A stretch of DNA of 13,638 nucleotides from DATLCI01 sp035526435. GTDB lineage: Bacteria; Acidobacteriota; Terriglobia; Terriglobales; Acidobacteriaceae. A model generated the notes under the pieces. It worked only from the letters and a program-made list of their open reading frames with translations, was not told the DNA's origin and ran no database searches. The stretch lies in the NCBI GenBank assembly GCA_035526435.1, contig DATLCI010000076.1, positions 1-13,638 on the forward strand, given 5' to 3'. Below are positions 1 through 5,478 of this stretch, one piece after another (position 1 is the stretch's first letter; each line of letters starts with the position of its first letter). The position numbers and the translations under genes were made by a program.

Positions 1-11
1 TTGTTTCTTGC

Positions 12-15
12 GAGG
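12..15 (+). promoter_or_regulatory. Ribosome-binding site deciding the start of the secreted protein
   Basis: GAGG lies 7 bases before the ATG at 23. It favours that start over the in-frame TTG at 8, which it overlaps too closely to serve. Confidence 0.55.
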
Positions 16-22
16 CCTTCTT

Positions 23-643
23 ATGCTCCGAATCCTCACCCCACTCGCGCTGCTCTTGCTCACCCTCACCGCCAGCGCCCAGCATCAGCCCGACCCAAAA
101 CCGCAAGCGAAGATCGTTCCCGAAACGCTCGTCCGCTCCAAGTATGTCTATGTCGGCATCCTGCGCGCTGACGGCCGTATCGACGACCGCATCAACCCGG
201 CCACCGCTCCCGAAGATCGCCAGGTCCGCGACGCCGTCGAGACCGCCTTCCGCGGCTGGAAGCGCTACATCGTCACCCTGCTCCCGGACCACGCTGACCT
301 CATCGTCCTGGTCCGCAAAGGACGCCTCGGCTCCGTCACCCTGAGCGGCACTCCGGTTCAGCTTTCCGGCGGTGGCGGCCGCGCAGATACCCGCCCGCGC
401 AGCCCAGATGACGTTCGGCGCAGCACGGATGAAGACCTTCGCGCCAATCGCGGCGTCACCGTTGGCGCCGAAGCCGGCCCGCTCGTGGACATCATGGAAG
501 TCCACACTGGCCCCAACGCCGGCGGCAGCGATCTTCGACTCTGGCAGCGCGCGCGTCAGGAGGGCTTCACCGGTACGCCGCCCCGTCTCTTCCAGCAGTT
601 CAAGGACGAGGTCGAAGCCGCGGCCAAAAAGCTCGGCCTCTAG
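23..643 (+). CDS. Secreted protein of unknown function
   Basis: A 206-residue protein that I cannot assign to a named family. The start is the ATG at 23, not the in-frame TTG at 8. A GAGG ribosome-binding site (12-15) sits 7 bases upstream, and this start puts a clean signal peptide at the N-terminus: MLR, a Leu-rich core, then ASA before Gln20, so cleavage after Ala19 is likely. The mature part is about 187 residues. Residues near 75-105 look like an alpha/beta segment (FRGWKRYIV, then ADLIVLVRKG). A Gly/Arg-rich, probably flexible stretch follows near 115-145. The C-terminal third carries DIMEVHTGPN, LRLWQRARQEGF and an amphipathic helix ending AAAKKLGL. No catalytic motif or membrane anchor is visible, so a periplasmic or secreted role is inferred. 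The frame is open to the left edge, but nothing upstream suggests a longer protein. The small frame after it is on the same strand and its disrupted ATG abuts this stop codon. Confidence 0.75.
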   Translation: MLRILTPLALLLLTLTASAQHQPDPKPQAKIVPETLVRSKYVYVGILRADGRIDDRINPATAPEDRQVRDAVETAFRGWKRYIVTLLPDHADLIVLVRKGRLGSVTLSGTPVQLSGGGGRADTRPRSPDDVRRSTDEDLRANRGVTVGAEAGPLVDIMEVHTGPNAGGSDLRLWQRARQEGFTGTPPRLFQQFKDEVEAAAKKLGL

Positions 644-668
644 ATGCTGCCTGTGGTTCAATGGTCAG

Positions 669-917
669 GTGTTCGCGCGTAAGGTCCACATCACGCATAA
701 TGGCCAGCCCTGTCCGCTGAAGTGGCTCGACAACTTTGCCATGCGCAACTTCACCAATGACGCCGTCTTTGACGACACGCTGCCCGCCGCCGACGGCGTG
801 CTCGAGATCGGCGCGCGCGTCCCGCTCGACGCGCTCAAGTCGGCCATGGAAGACTGGTTTCGCAAGAAAGGCTACCTCGGTAAGGACGAATCGCTCCACC
901 TCACCGAATCCGCCTGA
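669..917 (+). CDS. Small protein of unknown function; start uncertain, possibly frameshifted
   Basis: This frame has strongly coding-like codon use (almost every third position is G or C) up to TGA at 915-917. It encodes about 82 residues from GTG 669, but no start codon has a convincing ribosome-binding site. The next in-frame ATG is at 741 and would cut off conserved-looking sequence. The protein reads FARKVHITHNGQPCPLKWLD, then an acidic middle (NDAVFDD, AADGVLEIG), then a helix with DALKSAMEDWFRKKGYLG. I recognise no family. An ATG at 644 directly follows the upstream TAG, but in another frame, where it ends after 12 codons. Deleting one C at 650-651 would join that ATG to this frame (M-L-L-W-F-N-G-Q-V) and give a 90-residue protein coupled to the gene before it. 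Either the gene carries a one-base frameshift (true or from sequencing), or translation begins at a poor start. The coding frame is fairly sure; the start is not. Confidence 0.5.
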   Translation: MFARKVHITHNGQPCPLKWLDNFAMRNFTNDAVFDDTLPAADGVLEIGARVPLDALKSAMEDWFRKKGYLGKDESLHLTESA

Positions 918-959
918 CAACCCAGCACGCGGTCTGATGTCTAGCGCCGCAAAGCAAAA

Positions 960-980
960 GCCCGGCGCATGGCGCCGGGC
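960..980 (-). terminator. Rho-independent terminator of the GAF-PP2C phosphatase gene
   Basis: A perfect 9-bp stem (GCCCGGCGC / GCGCCGGGC, 960-968 with 972-980) has a 3-base loop and lies 25 bases beyond the phosphatase stop. Read on the minus strand it is followed by CTTTTGCTTT, an interrupted U-tract. It could also slow transcription coming from the plus-strand genes on the left. Confidence 0.75.
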
Positions 981-1005
981 CTGGAATGCGAATGCAATCG
1001 GTGGG

Positions 1006-2856
1006 CTAGTCGCGCGGCAGCTCGCGCCGTTCCGGACGCCGCAGCGCCGCGATCTCGAACTTGCCCGTCTGGATGGTGGGGTCCTCGGACACCTTCATGA
1101 TCATCAGCACCTTGTCGTCCGTGTACTGGCCGGTGGAGGAAAACTCACCGACCTCGGCGAGCACGGCGTCCACGATGCCTTGCGCGGTCTTCAGCCGGTT
1201 GCGCGCCACCGCCGCCGCCAGCCGCTCTTTGCCGAACTCCTCTTCGCGTTCGTCGCAGGCTTCGAGGATGCCGTCGGTGCAGCAGACCAGGACGTCGCCG
1301 GGCTCCAGCTTGCAATTGCCGCGCCGGTATTCCATCTTGGGGAAGAGGCCGATGACGGTGCCGCCTTCTTCGAGCAACTCGTATTCGCCGCTGGCCGCGC
1401 GGATCAGGATCGGCGGCACGTGTCCGGCGTTGATGTAGTGCAACCCCCCGCGGCGCGTATCCACCAGCCCGAGGAAGCAGCTCAGGTACTTCTCGGACTT
1501 GGTGTCATTGCACATCATCTCGTTCAGAGAGACGGCCAACACTTCGAGCGAGTGCAGATGCATCACCAGCGCCCGCAGGGTCGCCTGCAGGTTGCTCATC
1601 ACCAGCGCGGAGCCTACGCCTTTGCCTTCCACGTCTGCCACCACCAGCAGCAGCGATTGTGGGCCCAGGCTTAGGAAGTCGTAGTAGTCGCCGCCCACTT
1701 CGAAGCACGGCTCGTTGAGCACGGCGATCTCATAGCCGGGGACGATCGGCGGCCCTTCGGGCAGCAGGCTGCGCTGGATGCCGCGCGCCAGTGCCAGCTC
1801 CTTCTCCAGCCGCTGCTTGATCAGCGCGTCGCGATGCAGCCGTGCATTCTCCAGCGCCATGGCCATGTGGCCGCTAAGCTTGATGAGGAAGTCTTCATCC
1901 TCATTGCTGAACGATTGGCTGCCCTTCTTGTTCAGCAACTGGATCACGCCCACGATCTCGTTCGAATGGTGCCGGATGGGCAGGCACAGCAACGACTTGG
2001 TGGTATAGCCGAACTTCTGGTCGAAGGTCGCTTCAAAGTACGGCAGTGACCGGGCCTCTTCGACGTTGATGATCTCGCCCGTCTCCGCCACGCGCCCGGC
2101 CACGCCCTTGCCGAAGGGCACGCGAATCTCCTGGTGATCCAGGCCGGAGGCAACGATCGACCACAGCTCTTTGCGCTGATTGTCCACCAGGAAGACGCTG
2201 CCACGGTCGGCGCGCACCTCCTGGCTGGCGATCTTCAAGATGAGCTCCAACAACTCCGCGAGGTCCAGCGTCGAGTTCAACAGGCGGGTAGCTTCGAACA
2301 AAAGCGAAAGCTGGGTGATCTGGCGCTGTTGTTCGCGCGCATTGATCAGGTCAGGGACCTTGGCGCCGCACATCTCCGCGTACATGTGCCACCAGCCCAG
2401 TAGCTCCCTGGGAACGGCTTCCTGACTGTAGACAGCCAGCACCGCGATGGTCTTGTCGCCCGCGGCCAGCGGATAGGCGCAGATATTGAATAGACCAGAG
2501 GTCTTCGCGAATTCCTGGTCGTCACCGCCGAAGGTGGAGAGCACGATGTTCTCGATGACCTTGCGCACCTCTCCCACCTTGCCGACGGCTCCCTCCCCGG
2601 CATTGGTGAAGTCGCGGCGATGTTCAGCATGCATTCCAGCCGCATGCACCAGGTAAGCGGAGTTGGAGGATTCATCCCAGAGCCAGAGCTCGGCGCGGGC
2701 CGCGTCGAACTGATTGACCAGTTGCGCGGGGATCTGCGAGAGCAGATCCTCAATGTTTCCGGAAGAGAACGAGCTCAGCAGCTTGGCGAATGCGTCAATG
2801 TAGTCTTTGCTGCTGGACTTGGCTCGCGCCACGCCAGTCGCTAACGAAGGTTCCAT
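1006..2856 (-). CDS. GAF-GAF-SpoIIE/PP2C-type serine phosphatase (RsbU-like)
   Basis: A 616-residue cytoplasmic signalling protein with no membrane segment. It has a degenerate N-terminal GAF-like domain (about 30-170), a clear GAF domain (about 185-340, with DRGSVFLVD, PFGKGVAGRV and LLCLPI), a helical linker (about 340-368, KQRLEKELALARGIQRSLLP) and a PP2C/SpoIIE phosphatase domain (about 375-590). The linker motif is typical just before RsbU-type domains. Metal-binding aspartates are visible at D390 (GGDYYDF), D408 (VVADVEGKG), D528 (CCTDG) and D580/D581. Family members dephosphorylate a phosphoserine on an STAS anti-sigma-factor antagonist and so release a sigma factor. The GAF domains presumably bind a small ligand or respond to redox state. 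No RsbV, RsbW or sigma-factor gene lies nearby, so the partner is unknown. A good promoter and a terminator make it a single-gene unit. Position 410 is Glu where many relatives have Ser. The tail after about residue 590 is basic and probably disordered. Confidence 0.92.
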   Translation of the reverse strand: MEPSLATGVARAKSSSKDYIDAFAKLLSSFSSGNIEDLLSQIPAQLVNQFDAARAELWLWDESSNSAYLVHAAGMHAEHRRDFTNAGEGAVGKVGEVRKVIENIVLSTFGGDDQEFAKTSGLFNICAYPLAAGDKTIAVLAVYSQEAVPRELLGWWHMYAEMCGAKVPDLINAREQQRQITQLSLLFEATRLLNSTLDLAELLELILKIASQEVRADRGSVFLVDNQRKELWSIVASGLDHQEIRVPFGKGVAGRVAETGEIINVEEARSLPYFEATFDQKFGYTTKSLLCLPIRHHSNEIVGVIQLLNKKGSQSFSNEDEDFLIKLSGHMAMALENARLHRDALIKQRLEKELALARGIQRSLLPEGPPIVPGYEIAVLNEPCFEVGGDYYDFLSLGPQSLLLVVADVEGKGVGSALVMSNLQATLRALVMHLHSLEVLAVSLNEMMCNDTKSEKYLSCFLGLVDTRRGGLHYINAGHVPPILIRAASGEYELLEEGGTVIGLFPKMEYRRGNCKLEPGDVLVCCTDGILEACDEREEEFGKERLAAAVARNRLKTAQGIVDAVLAEVGEFSSTGQYTDDKVLMIMKVSEDPTIQTGKFEIAALRRPERRELPRD

Positions 2857-2908
2857 ACAGGATCACCGGGCCCCCGCCCATACCGTCCTATTTGGGGAAA
2901 GTCGGATA

Positions 2909-2937
2909 ACTATATTCGGCTTCTGGGCAGCTGTAAA
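2909..2937 (-). promoter_or_regulatory. Sigma-70-like promoter of the phosphatase gene
   Basis: On the minus strand a -35 box TTTACA (2937-2932) and a -10 box TATAGT (2914-2909), each one base from consensus, are separated by exactly 17 bases. Transcription would begin near 2902, giving a leader of about 45 bases before the ATG at 2856. It lies between apt and the phosphatase gene, so the latter need not depend on read-through. Confidence 0.65.
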
Positions 2938-2953
2938 TAAGGTAGTTCAACCC

Positions 2954-2974
2954 AAAAGCCCTTATTTTTCGGGC
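2954..2974 (-). terminator. Weak terminator-like hairpin after apt
   Basis: On the minus strand GCCC (2974-2971) can pair with GGGC (2961-2958) across a 9-base A-rich loop, followed directly by TTTT (2957-2954). The 4-bp stem is short. A second bulged hairpin (GCAGC / GCTGC, within about 2979-3000) lies between it and the apt stop. Together they plausibly end the efp-acyP-apt transcript. Confidence 0.35.
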
Positions 2975-3007
2975 ATTGGCCGCAGCAACCCGCTGCTGGC
3001 ATAGCGC

Positions 3008-3556
3008 CTAACTCGCATAGTGCAGTAGGGAAAATACGTCGTATTTGGCCAGGCGATCGCGGCCTTTCAGGAAGTCCAGTTCCACGGCAAAGGCCAATCC
3101 AGCCACTTGGCCGCCTAGCGATTCAATGAGTTGCGCGCAAGCAGTCGCGGTTCCGCCAGTGGCTAGAAGGTCGTCCACGATCACAACCCGCTGACCTGGC
3201 TTTACGGCGTCTTTGTGGATCTCCAGCGTGTCTGTCCCATACTCCAGGTCATAGGTGACCTTAGCGGTCTCCGCGGGAAGTTTCTTCGGCTTCCGCACCG
3301 GCACGAACCCGGCATTCAAACGATAGGCCAATGCGGGCCCGAAGATGAAACCACGCGCTTCAATCCCCACGATCAGATCCACGCCGGATTCCAAATAGTG
3401 TTCGGAGAGCGCGTCAATCAGGGTGGCGAAGCCTTTTTTATCCTTGAGCAGCGTGGTGATGTCGTAAAAGAGGATGCCCTTCTTGGGAAAATCCGGGACC
3501 TCCCGGATCAACTTTTTTAACGGCTCACAATCGATGCGTTGGGCTTGCGGCTGCAT
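3008..3556 (-). CDS. apt: Adenine phosphoribosyltransferase
   Basis: A 182-residue cytoplasmic enzyme of purine salvage: adenine + PRPP gives AMP + pyrophosphate. The type I phosphoribosyltransferase PRPP-binding motif VVIVDDLLATGGTA spans about 124-137, with the acidic pair D128-D129. The N-terminal hood contains VPDFPKKGILFYDITTLL (about 20-37), typical of Apt, and GIEARGFIFG lies near 64-73. The length matches the family (170-190). The start is ATG 3556, with GAGGAG 7 bases upstream. This ATG shares its A with the TAA stop of acyP (TAATG), so translation is probably coupled. It is the last gene of the efp-acyP-apt cluster and is followed by a weak hairpin and then the separate promoter of the phosphatase gene. 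The identification is secure. Confidence 0.96.
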   Translation of the reverse strand: MQPQAQRIDCEPLKKLIREVPDFPKKGILFYDITTLLKDKKGFATLIDALSEHYLESGVDLIVGIEARGFIFGPALAYRLNAGFVPVRKPKKLPAETAKVTYDLEYGTDTLEIHKDAVKPGQRVVIVDDLLATGGTATACAQLIESLGGQVAGLAFAVELDFLKGRDRLAKYDVFSLLHYAS

Positions 3557-3843
3557 TACCAGGCTCCTCGTATCTGAAATGACTTCAGGTTTCCAACGAC
3601 TTCATTGGGTGCGGGCTCAAGTTCTTCTACCTGGTCCACGCGCGAGGCTCGCGGCCCCTGCTGCAACCGCTCCTTCAGCAACTGCAACTGCTGGGGTTCG
3701 CCCGCGGCCACCAGCTCGACAGTACTGTCTTCATTATTACGAACCCACCCAACCAGCCCGATGGCGGCTGCTTCCCGCTCCACAAACCAGCGAAAGCCAA
3801 CCCCCTGGACTCGACCACGGACAATGTAGCGGCGCGCCTGCAT
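3556..3843 (-). CDS. acyP: Acylphosphatase
   Basis: A 95-residue protein of the acylphosphatase family, which hydrolyses the carboxyl-phosphate bond of acyl phosphates such as acetyl phosphate or 1,3-bisphosphoglycerate. The signature RVQGVGFRW lies at 11-19, with phosphate-binding Arg18, and GWVRNN supplies the catalytic Asn36 (equivalent to Arg23 and Asn41 of the animal enzymes). The length is normal for the family. I chose ATG 3843. An in-frame TTG at 3855 would add four residues (MTQS) and overlap the efp stop as TTGA. Neither start has a clear ribosome-binding site, so translation probably depends on coupling to efp, whose TGA is only 8 bases upstream. Its own TAA overlaps the apt ATG. 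The physiological substrate is not known for most bacterial members. Confidence 0.93.
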   Translation of the reverse strand: MQARRYIVRGRVQGVGFRWFVEREAAAIGLVGWVRNNEDSTVELVAAGEPQQLQLLKERLQQGPRASRVDQVEELEPAPNEVVGNLKSFQIRGAW

Positions 3844-3851
3844 TGATTGGG

Positions 3852-4412
3852 TCAAGCCCGCGAAAGGTACGCGCCTTCGGCGGTGTCCACGCGAATGGTC
3901 TCACCTTCATTGATAAAGGGCGGCACTTGCACCACCAACCCCGTCTCGGTCTTGGCCGGCTTGGTAACGCTGGAGGCAGTGGCGCTTTTGATGCCCGGCT
4001 CAGTCTCGATGACTTTGAGGTCGACAGTCTGGGGCAGCTCCACGCCCACGGCCTTGCCGTCAAAGAACTCGATCTTGATCTGCATATTCGGCGTGAGGTA
4101 ATCGGCGGCGTCACCCAGGATCTCATTCGACAAAGCGATCTGCTCGTAGCTTTCCGTATTCATGAAATGGAAGTTGTCGCCATCGTGGTAGAGGAATTCC
4201 ATGTTGATCTCATCCACCGTCACCTTCTCGATGGGATCCGGAGAACGGAACCGATGCTCGAACATGGCTCCGGTACGCAGGTTACGTAATTTGGCCTGGA
4301 TGAAGGCGCGCAGATTGCCGGGCGTCCGGTGCTCCACCTTGAAGACGGAATGAAGTTCGCCGTTGTGCTTGATGATCATGCCGGGACGCAATTGAGTGGC
4401 GGGGATTGCCAT
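3852..4412 (-). CDS. efp: Translation elongation factor P
   Basis: A 186-residue EF-P, the normal length. It binds between the P and E sites of the ribosome and relieves stalling at consecutive prolines. It has a KOW-like N-terminal domain (about 1-65), an OB domain (about 68-128, with NFHFMNTESYEQ and PQTVDLKVIETEPG at the junction) and a C-terminal OB domain (about 130-186) ending DTAEGAYLSRA, matching the family signature. The start is MAIPATQLRPG, backed by AGGAGAG 8 bases upstream. A 29-residue extension up to 4499 is not family-like and has no ribosome-binding site. The loop that reaches the peptidyl-transferase centre reads T30-P-G-N33-L-R-A-F. Aligned without gaps to E. coli (PGKGQAF, Lys34), the modified residue is Asn33, so the lysyl and rhamnosyl modifications known elsewhere cannot sit there. 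First gene of the efp-acyP-apt cluster, divergent from the CBS protein. Confidence 0.96.
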   Translation of the reverse strand: MAIPATQLRPGMIIKHNGELHSVFKVEHRTPGNLRAFIQAKLRNLRTGAMFEHRFRSPDPIEKVTVDEINMEFLYHDGDNFHFMNTESYEQIALSNEILGDAADYLTPNMQIKIEFFDGKAVGVELPQTVDLKVIETEPGIKSATASSVTKPAKTETGLVVQVPPFINEGETIRVDTAEGAYLSRA

Positions 4413-4420
4413 GAATAAAA

Positions 4421-4428
4421 CTCTCCTT
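4421..4428 (-). promoter_or_regulatory. Ribosome-binding site of efp
   Basis: Minus-strand AAGGAGAG lies 8 bases before ATG 4412. This strong site decides the efp start and rules out the longer frame reaching 4499. Confidence 0.75.
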
Positions 4429-4458
4429 AAACGATTCCCCCTAAGGGGCAAACACTCG

Positions 4459-4464
4459 ATTTTA
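4459..4464 (-). promoter_or_regulatory. Possible -10 box for efp
   Basis: Minus-strand TAAAAT is one base from TATAAT and about 46 bases before the efp ATG. No -35 box can be recognised 16-18 bases upstream; that position overlaps the inverted repeat at 4484-4509, which might be an activator site. Confidence 0.3.
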
Positions 4465-4483
4465 CCGCACAAACTGCTTTTCT

Positions 4484-4509
4484 CTCTAGCGGCCAGCACA
4501 TCGCTAGGG
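4484..4509. promoter_or_regulatory. Inverted repeat between the divergent efp and CBS genes
   Basis: CTCTAGCG (4484-4491) and CGCTAGGG (4502-4509) are inverted copies with one mismatch, separated by 10 bases. That is the spacing of a dimeric regulator's half-sites on one face of the helix. The repeat lies in the 193-base divergent spacer. A transcription-factor site is possible, but one imperfect repeat is weak evidence. Confidence 0.3.
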
Positions 4510-4590
4510 TTTATGTCGGATACAGTACAACACCCCTTCGCGGCTGCATTTCTAACTGAAGGAGTCGCAATTTTAAGCAGTCATACGTCA

Positions 4591-4596
4591 AAGGAG
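4591..4596 (+). promoter_or_regulatory. Ribosome-binding site deciding the start of the CBS protein
   Basis: AAGGAG lies 9 bases before ATG 4606, where the first CBS motif begins almost at once. The frame is open further upstream (to 4396), but that part crosses the efp start and is not family-like. Confidence 0.75.
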
Positions 4597-4605
4597 TTTT
4601 ACGCC

Positions 4606-5478
4606 ATGAAAGTCAAAGATTTAATGACCCTGAGCCCCACATCGGCTGAGCCGGATACCACTGTCGAAGAGATCGCCACTATGATGAAGGATGACAACAT
4701 CGGTTGCGTACCGGTGATCGACGAGGATGGCCAGGTCGCGGGTGTGATCACCGATCGCGATATCGTGATCCGGTGCATCGCCGAGGGTAAAGATCCCGCC
4801 GAATGCCGCGCCGACGACATTATTTCGCCGCAGTCAATCTGCGTCAGCCCTAATACTGATTCGCGAGAAGCTGCGCATCTTATGGCGGACCGCCAGATCC
4901 GCCGGCTGCCGGTAGTTGAGAATGGCAAACTCGTGGGCATGCTTTCACTGGGCGATGTGGCCGTGAAAGAACACGACGATCGCCTTTCCGGAGATGTGCT
5001 GCAGGATGTTTCCGAGGGCGTGAAGAACTCTTCGGGTGTGGTCAGCGGTGAAGGCTCTGACGCGCGCGAGATCGGCGCGCAGCAGGGCGGGTCGCGTAGC
5101 GGCGTTAAGACCTCGACCGCCAACCGCACTCAGGCCGGACGCTCGAGCAGTGGGAAAACGACCGGCTCGCAGCAGAATTTTTCGCGCCAGAAAATCTCGA
5201 ACGGCATCTCGCCGGAAGAATCGCTGGGCGAGCGTTTCGCAACCCGAGAAGATGAATTGTCTGAGGATGCCCGGCCGTCGGCGGCCTTTGATTCCGGCCG
5301 AGCGCCCGTAGCCGGAATCACCAATCGTCGCGATGAAGAGGCGCTTCGCCAGGACAAAGTATTACCATTCCGTGAACGCGAAGATCTCAGCGTCCGAGCA
5401 GAGGCGAACCGTACTCGCGAAGAATCGGAGAATCGCGCGCCCAAGGAACAGGGCCGCGGACGCAAGAAGATCAGCTAA
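4606..5478 (+). CDS. Tandem CBS-domain protein with a long disordered tail
   Basis: A 290-residue soluble protein. Residues 3-61 and about 71-122 are two CBS domains forming one Bateman module: MKVKDLM, VPVIDEDGQVAGVITDRDIV, then IRRLPVVENGKLVGMLSLGDV. Such modules usually bind adenosine nucleotides and report energy state or regulate a partner. The CBS half resembles stand-alone stress-type CBS proteins of about 140 residues. The unusual part is the tail, about 140-290. It is rich in Ser, Gly, Arg, Glu and Gln, with no predicted domain, and ends in a basic run (GRGRKKIS). It keeps the same frame and similar base composition, so it is not an obvious frameshift product. A short piece near 241-256 (DKVLPFREREDLSVRA) faintly recalls the start of YsnF/DUF2382 repeats, but I would not claim it. 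Its TAA interlocks with the TAG of the convergent PLP enzyme. The start is set by AAGGAG at 4591-4596. Confidence 0.88.
   Translation: MKVKDLMTLSPTSAEPDTTVEEIATMMKDDNIGCVPVIDEDGQVAGVITDRDIVIRCIAEGKDPAECRADDIISPQSICVSPNTDSREAAHLMADRQIRRLPVVENGKLVGMLSLGDVAVKEHDDRLSGDVLQDVSEGVKNSSGVVSGEGSDAREIGAQQGGSRSGVKTSTANRTQAGRSSSGKTTGSQQNFSRQKISNGISPEESLGERFATREDELSEDARPSAAFDSGRAPVAGITNRRDEEALRQDKVLPFREREDLSVRAEANRTREESENRAPKEQGRGRKKIS

Noticed and set aside
372..656. N-terminal half of the long frame that ends at 917
   Set aside because: This part lies within the secreted protein's coding region in another frame and has a skewed, Ser/Arg/Pro-rich translation. Only the part after about 650 looks coding.
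736..1674. Long plus-strand open frame (312 codons) across the end of the phosphatase gene
   Set aside because: It is antisense to the conserved PP2C domain, has a low-complexity translation and no ribosome-binding site. Long antisense frames are expected in high-GC DNA.
3474..4289. Plus-strand open frame of 271 codons opposite acyP and efp
   Set aside because: It runs antisense to two certain genes (acyP, efp) and the end of apt, with no family-like motif.
4413..4499. 29-residue N-terminal extension of EF-P
   Set aside because: It is not family-like, and a strong ribosome-binding site (4421-4428) points to ATG 4412.
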